From positions 1 through 22,732 of the forward strand of contig CAZESH010000036.1 of NCBI GenBank assembly GCA_964514665.1: a DNA stretch of 22,732 nt, in the 5' to 3' direction. The notes under the pieces were generated by a model, which was not told the origin of the DNA, made no database searches, and saw only the letters and a list, made by a program, of their open reading frames with translations. This document shows, in pieces, positions 16,308 to 22,732 of this stretch. Each line of letters begins with the position of its first letter. Position 1 is the stretch's first letter. The stretch comes from CAZESH01 sp964514665. GTDB taxonomy: Bacteria; Bacillota; Bacilli; Paenibacillales; KCTC-25726. Both the position numbers and the translations under genes were made by a program.

Positions 16308-17270
16308 CTAAATAATCTGAATCGATGCCGAATCGATAACCTCGACCTTTTCTTCACCGCTTAAATCCTTCATAAGCCGAAACAAAGCGCCGTCTTTCTT
16401 TTTTGCTTCGATCATCACATCGAGCCGGGGTGTGAAAGGAGCAACCCGGCGCAGGAAGTCGAGCAAAAATCCGACTTCCACATAATCGGCGTGACTTCGC
16501 GGGTTTTGCTCATTTTTCGGACTGGAAACATGGATTTTCGGAGCCAGCCCGCTGCCCTCCCAGCTCGTTAATATCCTCGGCCAAAGCTCATACAGTTCCT
16601 CTTCACCAGGATTGACGGCATGATGATGAATATCGGCCACCATCGGAACCCCCAGTTGTTCACAGGCTTCGAGCGTTTCCGCCGCATCGAAGGTTTTATC
16701 GTCGTTTTCCAGCGTAATCCGTTCGCGAAGCTTTTGCGGCACCTCCATAAATTGCCGCAGAAAACGTTCCATCGTACGCTCTTTATCGCCGTAGGAGCCG
16801 CCGATATGGATGTTGCACTTGGCTTTAGGATCCAGCCCCATCGCCTCGAGCAGCTCCGCATGCCGGGATAGATCCTCAACGGATTTCCTGAATACATCGG
16901 CTTTCGGCGTGCCCAGGACGGTAAAATGTTCGGGATGAAAGCTTACCCGCATCTCATGTTCGGTCACATATTCGCCGATTTGCCGCAGCTTGTCCCTGAG
17001 CGGCGGCAGCGGATCCCAATCCTTGAGCGGCTCGTGTCCCCACAGCGGCACCAATCTGGAGGAAAAACGGTACAGGCGGATATCATGCGCCCGGTTGTGA
17101 TATAGCAGCCTTAGCGTGTTATGCAAATTTTCCGCGGCAATCCGCTCCAGTTTATGTACGGCCGCTTCGCGATCGGTTATTTTTTCAAATTGGGTTACCG
17201 TCATCGTCTTCGAAGGCGAGGCGTTCTTCACCTCCGTCGACATCGCCACATAGCCGAACCGCACGAGCAT
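16308..17270 (-). CDS. uvsE: UV damage endonuclease UvsE/UvdE
   Basis: Metal-dependent TIM-barrel nuclease that nicks DNA 5' to UV photoproducts and some abasic or oxidised sites, starting an alternative repair route; in Bacillus it protects spores and cells from UV. 320 residues, matching the family. Seen: LVRFGYVAMS at the N-terminus, LYRFSSRLVPL, VSFHPEHFTVL, NIHIGGSYGDKE, LENDDKTF, DIHHHAVNP, HVSSPKNEQNPRSHADYV and MIEAKKKD; the His, Glu and Asp residues of these motifs form the three-metal site. ATG 17270 has GGAGG 10 bases upstream. A terminator for the upstream gene lies before it, so it should have its own promoter, though I found no good -35/-10 pair or SOS (DinR/LexA) box. Confidence 0.95.
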   Translation of the reverse strand: MLVRFGYVAMSTEVKNASPSKTMTVTQFEKITDREAAVHKLERIAAENLHNTLRLLYHNRAHDIRLYRFSSRLVPLWGHEPLKDWDPLPPLRDKLRQIGEYVTEHEMRVSFHPEHFTVLGTPKADVFRKSVEDLSRHAELLEAMGLDPKAKCNIHIGGSYGDKERTMERFLRQFMEVPQKLRERITLENDDKTFDAAETLEACEQLGVPMVADIHHHAVNPGEEELYELWPRILTSWEGSGLAPKIHVSSPKNEQNPRSHADYVEVGFLLDFLRRVAPFTPRLDVMIEAKKKDGALFRLMKDLSGEEKVEVIDSASIQII

Positions 17271-17341
17271 ATGCGAGCCTCCTCCATTTTTTATCCGCTT
17301 TTTTTAGATAATATTTCCTGCCGAAGCGGCGATTATCCCGC

Positions 17342-17369
17342 AAAAAAACACCGCACGCGCATGCGGTGT
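17342..17369 (-). terminator. rho-independent terminator after the small unknown gene
   Basis: On the minus strand ACACCGCA (17369-17362) pairs perfectly with TGCGGTGT (17355-17348) across a 6-base loop and runs into TTTTTTT (17348-17342). It ends the amidase/ddl/small-protein group before uvsE. Confidence 0.9.
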
Positions 17370-17412
17370 CAGCTTGCAGGCAAAGTTGAACGTCCGGTAT
17401 GGGCGCCCAATC

Positions 17413-17727
17413 CTATCTGGAACCGAAAAACATTTCATCTGCGAGCGCCGTTTGAATGCGCGCTTCTTCCTCATTCAGCTTGCGGACAAGCTCCATTTCC
17501 ACCTTCGTGACCTCTTCGCCCTGAAAATTGATTTCGGCAATCGAGGCCGTTATTTTGACGATCGCGATCGCCTGGTTGTCCGGCGTGTAGGCAATCACCT
17601 TCTGACCGGTCGGATATACGCGAAAGCCGCTTTTGACCATCGCCGTTCTGCCGTATTCCAGCAAGTCGTCCAGCTCATGGGCGTTTTTGAATTTGCATAC
17701 CGAATTGAATTCAGACTGGAATCCCAT
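17413..17727 (-). CDS. conserved-looking small protein of unknown function
   Basis: 104 residues; I do not recognise it with confidence. There is no signal peptide, membrane segment or cysteine pair. The N-terminal two thirds (about 1-70, with FRVYPTGQKVIAYT and AIVKITASIAEIN) look like a small beta-rich domain, and the tail (about 72-104, EEVTKVEMELVRKLNEEEARIQTALADEMF) is a charged helix. The layout faintly recalls the short DUF2584 proteins of Bacillus, but I would not assign it. It is likely real: ATG 17727 is preceded by GGGGGATG, it begins 45 bases after ddl on the same strand, and a strong terminator follows. It may be co-transcribed with ddl, which does not by itself imply a cell-wall role. 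Confidence 0.75.
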   Translation of the reverse strand: MGFQSEFNSVCKFKNAHELDDLLEYGRTAMVKSGFRVYPTGQKVIAYTPDNQAIAIVKITASIAEINFQGEEVTKVEMELVRKLNEEEARIQTALADEMFFGSR

Positions 17728-17772
17728 TATCCATCCCCCTGGTTCATTTTATGCTTATAATAATTAATGCAT

Positions 17773-18894
17773 TTAATTTAGCTCATTAAATCCGTACTCG
17801 ATCTTCTGCTTTTCCTCATGTCGTTCAATGGCCAGGCCGATCAGTTCATTCAGCAGCTGTCCGTAAGCCAGCCCCGATTCCTTCCACAGCAGCGGATACA
17901 TGCTGTACGGCGTAAAACCGGGCATCGTATTGATTTCATTGATCATGATCTTCTCATCGTGGTGTCGTACGAAGAAGTCGATACGGGACAAGCCGGAGCC
18001 GTCGACAGCCTGAAAAGCGAGGATCGCCATCTCCTGCAGTTCCTTTGTTTTTTCCTCCGAAAGCTCGGCGGGAATGATCATTGCGGACTTTCCGTCGATG
18101 TACTTTGCGCGGTAATCGTAAAATTCGCCGGAGGATACAATTTCACCCGGAACAGACGCTTTCGGCCGTTCGTTGCCGAGCACGCCAACCTCCACTTCCC
18201 TGCCTTCAACGCCTTCCTCGACAATCACTTTGCGGTCGTAGCGCAGCGCTTCGACTACGGCTGCCATCAGCTCATCGCGATTGTGTACCTTGGAAATGCC
18301 TACGCTTGAGCCAAGATTGGCCGGTTTGACAAAGCAGGGATAACCAAGAGAAACTTCGATCTCCATGATATAGAAATCCTGATTCTCCTCCCACTGCGTT
18401 CTAGTGAAATAGCGGAATAAACATTGAGGGAACCCTGCCTCGGAAAAAATCTTTTTCATCATGATCTTATCCATGCTTACCGCTGAAGCGAGCACGCCTG
18501 CTCCGACATAAGGAACCCCGGCCATTTCCAATAGTCCCTGGACTGTGCCGTCCTCCCCATATGTACCGTGCAGCAGGGGCAATATGACATCGACAGAAGA
18601 TGGACTGTCATGGGAAACCTCATTGCGGTAGAGCTCGCGTCTTTGAAACAATGGCATCAGCGCGCTCGATTCCTTCGCTTCACTTTGCGCGAAGAGCAAT
18701 TGCTCCTTCGTTTCGACAGGCGCTTCAATTGCCTTTCCTGTTCTCCACTCACCTTGCTTCGTGATATACATCGGAACAATTTCATATTGGTTACGATCAA
18801 GGGCATTAATGACTGATATTGCCGTTTGCAGCGAAACTTCATGCTCTCCTGATTTTCCTCCGTAAATCACTCCGACGCGAATTTTAATGCTCAT
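17773..18894 (-). CDS. ddl: D-alanine--D-alanine ligase
   Basis: ATP-grasp enzyme joining two D-alanines for the peptidoglycan pentapeptide; cytoplasmic. 373 residues. Seen: VIYGGKSGEHEVSL (about 9-22), LHGTYGEDGTVQG, MDKIMMKK, the ATP-binding KPANLGSSVGISKV, EEGVEGREVEVGVLG, and the metal site at RIDFFVR plus INEINTMPGFTPYSMYP. The omega-loop reads EFYDYRAKY; Tyr there is typical of D-Ala-D-Ala ligases, whereas D-Ala-D-Lac (vancomycin-resistance type) ligases carry other residues, so this is a normal, glycopeptide-sensitive type. ATG 18894 has CGGAGG 5 bases upstream. It lies 71 bases after the amidase gene with no terminator between. No murF or murein gene follows, unlike B. subtilis. Confidence 0.96.
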   Translation of the reverse strand: MSIKIRVGVIYGGKSGEHEVSLQTAISVINALDRNQYEIVPMYITKQGEWRTGKAIEAPVETKEQLLFAQSEAKESSALMPLFQRRELYRNEVSHDSPSSVDVILPLLHGTYGEDGTVQGLLEMAGVPYVGAGVLASAVSMDKIMMKKIFSEAGFPQCLFRYFTRTQWEENQDFYIMEIEVSLGYPCFVKPANLGSSVGISKVHNRDELMAAVVEALRYDRKVIVEEGVEGREVEVGVLGNERPKASVPGEIVSSGEFYDYRAKYIDGKSAMIIPAELSEEKTKELQEMAILAFQAVDGSGLSRIDFFVRHHDEKIMINEINTMPGFTPYSMYPLLWKESGLAYGQLLNELIGLAIERHEEKQKIEYGFNELN

Positions 18895-18965
18895 AAAAAC
18901 CTCCGATTGAAATATTATTGCTTTTGAACGCCATGCTTATCATGCTGCTTCGGTATAATATAATT

Positions 18966-19970
18966 TTATGTAAAAGAATCGGCAATGTGAAAAAATCGGC
19001 AGGCCGTACGTTCCGACCATGCATAGGAATCTCTGTAATCCCAATAACGGTGCATGCTGTTAACTGTATGGGCATTAACGAGCGGAGCCCCGTCCGGGGC
19101 AAAAGCCGTGATCACTACGGAGTGCTGGTATCTGCCGTCTCCATCCCAATCATAAGTGATGACATCTCCGATTTCCAGCTCGTAGGGCGATTTCATCTGC
19201 TGTGCTTTTAAGCCTGATTTGCTTGCTGCCAGATAACGCTCCAGGCTGTTGGAAACCGACCAGCTGTAGCTCCATGATTCCTGGCCGTTTTTCCTTCCTT
19301 TATACCACCAGCCCGCATCCCTTCTATCAGTATAGTTCATCGGAGCGCTTCCTGCATAGAGGCATTGGGAAACATAGTTGGTGCAGTCTACATCCATGTC
19401 GACAAACTGCGGATTCCTTCCATTCCACCAGCGATCGGCATATTCACGCACCTTTTGACGTTGATAATACGCTCTTTGTTTGTCCTGAAACAATTCGCGG
19501 TTTAAATAGGGAACAGACTGCATCGGCAAACCGTTTCGGGAAGCCCCGTCACCGGCCAATCCCATTGCTTGCGGGGGAAAAGTCATGGGCGGCGCAGGCT
19601 GCTTCTCGGACAGGTCGACGGCAATCGAACGAATCCTCCATTGCCCGAGATTTTCCGCCAACTGCACCTTCTCATACTCCACCCTCTGCTCCACATGCTT
19701 TTGGTAGAAAAATTTTTTCATCAGCCGCAGATAGACCTCCAAGCCGTCCTGCGTACGGGCAACATGCATGATCTTGCCTCGGGTTTCATACTTTTCGGGA
19801 CCCGGTCTTTGCGATCTTAATGAAGAAATTCGTTTTAAACGCTGTTTTTGTATGTAAGTGTAATGCTCATCATCCATAAAGGGAAGAATGGATTCTATGG
19901 AAAAATCCGCTTCCATGGCATTTTGTTGACGCGTGTAATCGCTGATTACGGCCTTCCATGTATCGTGCAT
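18966..19970 (-). CDS. Amidase_6-type putative cysteine amidase without signal peptide
   Basis: 334 residues. The C-terminal half (about 175-330) is the putative amidase domain of spore-formers: YADRWWNGRNPQF, nucleophile Cys196 in DVDCTNYVSQCLYAG, repeated Trp residues (GWWYKG, SWSYSWSVS), GDVITYDWDGDGRYQHSVVI with His283, and NAHTVN. The NlpC/P60-like Cys-His-Asn arrangement suggests cleavage of an amide bond, possibly in peptidoglycan; no substrate is proven for the family. The N-terminal ~150 residues are charged, unrecognised, and may form a small alpha+beta domain. There is no signal peptide or membrane segment, odd for a wall hydrolase. ATG 19970 has GGAGG 9 bases upstream. Next on the strand is ddl, and divergently aconitase. 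Confidence 0.83.
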   Translation of the reverse strand: MHDTWKAVISDYTRQQNAMEADFSIESILPFMDDEHYTYIQKQRLKRISSLRSQRPGPEKYETRGKIMHVARTQDGLEVYLRLMKKFFYQKHVEQRVEYEKVQLAENLGQWRIRSIAVDLSEKQPAPPMTFPPQAMGLAGDGASRNGLPMQSVPYLNRELFQDKQRAYYQRQKVREYADRWWNGRNPQFVDMDVDCTNYVSQCLYAGSAPMNYTDRRDAGWWYKGRKNGQESWSYSWSVSNSLERYLAASKSGLKAQQMKSPYELEIGDVITYDWDGDGRYQHSVVITAFAPDGAPLVNAHTVNSMHRYWDYRDSYAWSERTACRFFHIADSFT

Positions 19971-20130
19971 GTACGATTTCCTCCTTCATCCGCAGTTGAG
20001 CCGACCTGCTGCGCGGCGTTATGGACAAGACTTCCGAAAAAGTCCAAACCCGCAGCAAATATATACAACTAAGGTTGATTCAATATATGAGAAAAAGATG
20101 CAAAAAATGATTTTCAGCGCGGTAAAATAC

Positions 20131-20159
20131 TTTACGGCATGAAGGGAAAAAGGTATACT
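20131..20159 (+). promoter_or_regulatory. sigma-A type promoter of aconitase
   Basis: TTTACG (20131-20136) and TATACT (20154-20159) are separated by 17 bases. Transcription would start near 20166, giving a leader of about 76 nucleotides. I looked for the ATAA-type CcpC sites known from B. subtilis citB around this promoter and did not see them. Confidence 0.6.
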
Positions 20160-20176
20160 TAAAAAAGCGCAGTATT

Positions 20177-20203
20177 ATGAAATCGCGTTTCATCTAGTGA
20201 AAC
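20177..20203 (+). repeat. three alternating TGAAA/TTTCA half-sites in the aconitase leader
   Basis: TGAAA (20178-20182), TTTCA (20188-20192) and TGAAA (20198-20202) recur at exactly 10-base steps in alternating orientation. They create two overlapping perfect inverted repeats: ATGAAA-N5-TTTCAT (20177-20193) and GTTTCA-N5-TGAAAC (20187-20203). The block lies about 12-38 bases downstream of the predicted start and 23 bases before the ribosome binding site. It could be a DNA operator with sites on one helix face, or two mutually exclusive RNA hairpins. The regulator is unknown; the first repeat is one base too long for a normal cre. Confidence 0.6.
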
Positions 20204-20241
20204 AATAAACGACTGCACACGATTTTAAAGGAGGACTTGCA

Positions 20242-22732
20242 ATGTCCAAGAACGATCATTTTCAGCTTAAGTCGTCCCTCACATCCGGCTCGAAAAACTA
20301 TCGCTATTTCCAGTTGGACGGTTTGAAGGATAAAGGCTTGGGCGATGTATCCAGATTGCCTTTTTCAATTAAGGTACTGCTCGAGGCGGCCGTTCGACAA
20401 TTTGACGGCAGAGCGATCACCGAGGAGCATATCAAGCTCTTGGCAAATTGGGCAAGCATCAAGGAGCATACCAAGGAAATTCCGTTTATCCCTGCGCGTA
20501 TTGTGCTGCAGGACTTTACGGGTGTGCCGGTAGTGGTCGATCTCGCTGCCATGCGGGCTACCACCAAACGCTTTGGAAAGGATCCGGACCGGATCAATCC
20601 GCTCGTTCCCGTCGACTTGGTCATTGACCATTCCGTAATGGTCGATGCCTTCGGCAACAAGGATGCGTTGGATTATAACATGAATATTGAATTTAAGCGC
20701 AATGAGGAGCGCTATCGTTTTCTGCGTTGGGCGCAAACCGCATTCGATAACTTCCGTGCCGTACCGCCAGCGACCGGGATCGTGCATCAGGTCAACCTGG
20801 AGTACCTGGCCTCCGTTGCAGCAACCAAAACCGTAGGCGACGAAACCTTCGTTTATCCGGATTCACTGGTCGGTACAGATTCCCACACGACCATGATCAA
20901 CGGCCTTGGCGTCGTCGGTTGGGGTGTCGGCGGCATTGAGGCGGAAGCCGGCATGCTCGGTCAACCGCTTTACTTTGTAACCCCGCAAGTTGTCGGCTTC
21001 AAATTAACCGGAAGCCTTGCCGAAGGGGCCACAGCGACCGACTTGGCGCTTACCGTTACACAGACGCTGCGCAAAAAAGGCGTAGTCGGAAAATTTGTGG
21101 AATTCTACGGACCCGGCTTAAGCAACATCAGCCTGGCCGACCGTGCGACGGTGGCTAATATGTCGCCGGAATACGGCGCTACCGTGGGCTTTTTCCCGGT
21201 TGACCAGGAAACGCTGAATTATCTCAGAGGAACCGGCCGCAGCGAGGAACAGGTTGCTCTGGTGGAAGCTTACTATAAGGCGCAGGGCATGTTCCGCACC
21301 GACGATACCCCGGATCCGATTTTCACCGAAACCATCGAGATGGACCTGTCCACGGTCGTGCCAAGCTTGGCCGGACCTAAGCGTCCGCAGGACAGAATCG
21401 AGCTGACCGAGATGAAAAAATCGGTGAATGATATCATCCGCACGCCGATCGACAAGGGCGGCTATGGATTGTCCGAGGATAAAATCAGCCAGACAGCTGA
21501 AGTGAAGCATGCGAACGGCGAAACTTCCACAATGGGCGCCGGTGCTGTCGTCATCGCGGCGATCACCAGCTGCACCAACACTTCCAATCCGAGCGTTATG
21601 CTGGGTGCGGGTTTGGTCGCCAAAAAAGCGATCGAACGCGGCCTGAAAAAACCCGGTTATGTGAAAAGCAGCCTGACTCCCGGATCGCTCGTCGTTACGG
21701 AATATTTGAAAAAAGCCGGCCTGCTTGAATATTTGGAACAAACCGGCTTCTATCTCGCCGGATACGGCTGCGCCACCTGCATCGGCAACAGCGGACCGCT
21801 GCCGGATGAAGTCAGCAAAGCGATTGCCGACAACGATATGACCGTCTCCGCTGTATTGAGCGGAAACCGCAACTTCGAGGGCCGCATCCATGCCCAAGTG
21901 AAAATGAACTATTTGGCATCTCCGCCGCTCGTAGTCGCTTACGCTTTGGCGGGAACCGTAAACATCGATCTGGCCAACGATCCGATTGGCTACGACAGCA
22001 GCAATCAACCCGTTTATTTGCGTGACATCTGGCCGACTTCCCAGGAAATCAAAGATGCCGTGCAAATGGCGATGAGTCCGGAAATGTTCCGTGACAAATA
22101 CAAGGACGTATTCCGCGCCAACCAGCGCTGGAACGAAATTCCCGTGCCGGAAGGCAAGCTTTACGAATGGGATACCGATTCCACCTATATTCAGGAGCCT
22201 CCTTTCTTTGAAGATCTGACGCCGGAACCGGGGGACATCAAGGAGATCAAGCAGGCCAAAATGCTTGCCCTTCTTGGTGACTCCGTCACGACGGACCACA
22301 TCTCGCCGGCAGGCAGCATCGCGCCGTCGAGTCCCGCCGGGAAGTACTTGAACGAGCACAACGTGGAGCGTGTCGACTTCAACTCCTACGGCTCCCGCCG
22401 CGGCAACCATGAAGTCATGATGCGCGGCACATTCGCCAACATCCGCATCCGCAACCAGGTCGCTCCGGGCACCGAGGGCGGCGTGACCACCTATCTGCCG
22501 ACCGGTGAAGTCATGCCGATCTACGACGCTTCGATGAAATATCAGCAGGATCAAACGCCGCTGATCGTAATCGCCGGCAAGGAATACGGCACGGGAAGCT
22601 CCCGCGACTGGGCGGCAAAAGGCACTTACCTGCTGGGAGTAAAAGCGGTTATCGCCGAAAGCTTTGCGCGCATCCACCGCAGCAATCTCGTCGGAATGGG
22701 CTTGCTGCCGCTGCAGTTCAAGGATGGTCAAA
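20242..22732 (+). CDS. acnA: aconitate hydratase, 3' truncated by the window edge
   Basis: Interconverts citrate and isocitrate in the TCA cycle (citB in B. subtilis); the AcnA/IRP1 class can also bind RNA when its iron-sulfur cluster is lost. The frame is open from ATG 20242, with AAAGGAGG 7 bases upstream, to the right edge: 830 residues of about 900. The [4Fe-4S] ligands are Cys444 (AITSCTNTSNPS), Cys510 and Cys513 (GYGCATCIGNSG). Also seen: PATGIVHQVNLEYLA, SLVGTDSHTTMINGLGV, VLSGNRNFEGRIH, GDSVTTDHISPAGSI and, near the edge, AGKEYGTGSSRDWAAKG with ESFARIHRSNL of the swivel domain. No frameshift or internal stop was found when the frame was checked at several points. Divergent from the amidase gene. 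Confidence 0.97.
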   Translation, partial: MSKNDHFQLKSSLTSGSKNYRYFQLDGLKDKGLGDVSRLPFSIKVLLEAAVRQFDGRAITEEHIKLLANWASIKEHTKEIPFIPARIVLQDFTGVPVVVDLAAMRATTKRFGKDPDRINPLVPVDLVIDHSVMVDAFGNKDALDYNMNIEFKRNEERYRFLRWAQTAFDNFRAVPPATGIVHQVNLEYLASVAATKTVGDETFVYPDSLVGTDSHTTMINGLGVVGWGVGGIEAEAGMLGQPLYFVTPQVVGFKLTGSLAEGATATDLALTVTQTLRKKGVVGKFVEFYGPGLSNISLADRATVANMSPEYGATVGFFPVDQETLNYLRGTGRSEEQVALVEAYYKAQGMFRTDDTPDPIFTETIEMDLSTVVPSLAGPKRPQDRIELTEMKKSVNDIIRTPIDKGGYGLSEDKISQTAEVKHANGETSTMGAGAVVIAAITSCTNTSNPSVMLGAGLVAKKAIERGLKKPGYVKSSLTPGSLVVTEYLKKAGLLEYLEQTGFYLAGYGCATCIGNSGPLPDEVSKAIADNDMTVSAVLSGNRNFEGRIHAQVKMNYLASPPLVVAYALAGTVNIDLANDPIGYDSSNQPVYLRDIWPTSQEIKDAVQMAMSPEMFRDKYKDVFRANQRWNEIPVPEGKLYEWDTDSTYIQEPPFFEDLTPEPGDIKEIKQAKMLALLGDSVTTDHISPAGSIAPSSPAGKYLNEHNVERVDFNSYGSRRGNHEVMMRGTFANIRIRNQVAPGTEGGVTTYLPTGEVMPIYDASMKYQQDQTPLIVIAGKEYGTGSSRDWAAKGTYLLGVKAVIAESFARIHRSNLVGMGLLPLQFKDGQ

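Noticed and set aside
17290..17340. Terminator or operator formed by GATAAT...ATTATC upstream of uvsE
   Set aside because: The arms pair, but an A-run rather than a T-run follows on the minus strand, and no known DNA-damage box is present; it may be chance.
20177..20193. Catabolite-responsive element in the aconitase leader
   Set aside because: ATGAAA-N5-TTTCAT resembles a cre at first sight but is one base too long and breaks the core positions around CG.
21118..22731. 537-residue open frame on the minus strand inside the aconitase gene
   Set aside because: It is antisense to the plus-strand aconitase, whose cluster cysteines and motifs are all in frame. No ribosome site or domain supports the antisense reading, and it runs off the window edge.

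Overview
The window looks like a chromosomal segment of a spore-forming, moderately GC-rich Bacillota, most likely Paenibacillaceae (Paenibacillus/Cohnella type). This is inferred from strong AAAGGAGG-type ribosome binding sites, frequent TTG starts, proteins close to the Bacillus versions of UvsE, BioB, Ddl and aconitase, and a BirA-type biotin operator. There is no mobile element, CRISPR array, tRNA or rRNA that I can support. Both ends cut genes: hemL/gsaB on the left lacks its N-terminus, and aconitase on the right lacks its C-terminus.

Layout. Positions 2-883 (+): end of glutamate-1-semialdehyde aminomutase, closed by a strong terminator. Positions 1288-5838 (+): a 1516-residue glutamate synthase large subunit, standing alone without its small subunit and divergent in its FMN/synthase half, with a promoter, candidate operators and a long leader. 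A cluster of hairpins at 5858-5962 separates it from a long run of minus-strand genes. Reading along the minus strand (high to low coordinates), these are an Amidase_6-type hydrolase, D-Ala-D-Ala ligase (ddl), a small unknown protein with a terminator, UV damage endonuclease (uvsE), an inositol-monophosphatase-family enzyme, an AT-richer MFS transporter, beta-galactosidase (lacZ, with terminator), and then the biotin operon bioD-bioB-bioF-bioH-bioC. Divergent from the amidase gene, at 20242 to the right edge (+), is aconitase with its own promoter and an unusual set of inverted repeats in the 5' leader.

How the genes work together. The biotin operon covers pimeloyl-ACP production (BioC methylates the malonyl starter, BioH removes the methyl ester) and three of the four ring-assembly steps (BioF, BioD, BioB). 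The DAPA aminotransferase step (bioA or bioK) is not in the window. A BirA-like operator lies between the bioD promoter and its ribosome binding site, so biotin feedback is very likely. Glutamate synthase and aconitase sit at the carbon/nitrogen junction, and both have candidate operator sequences upstream, which I rate as tentative. The rest is ordinary housekeeping and accessory metabolism. I do not see a new defence or mobile system. The items most worth a second look are the divergent orphan glutamate synthase, the aconitase leader repeats, the BirA operator geometry and the low-GC transporter gene.
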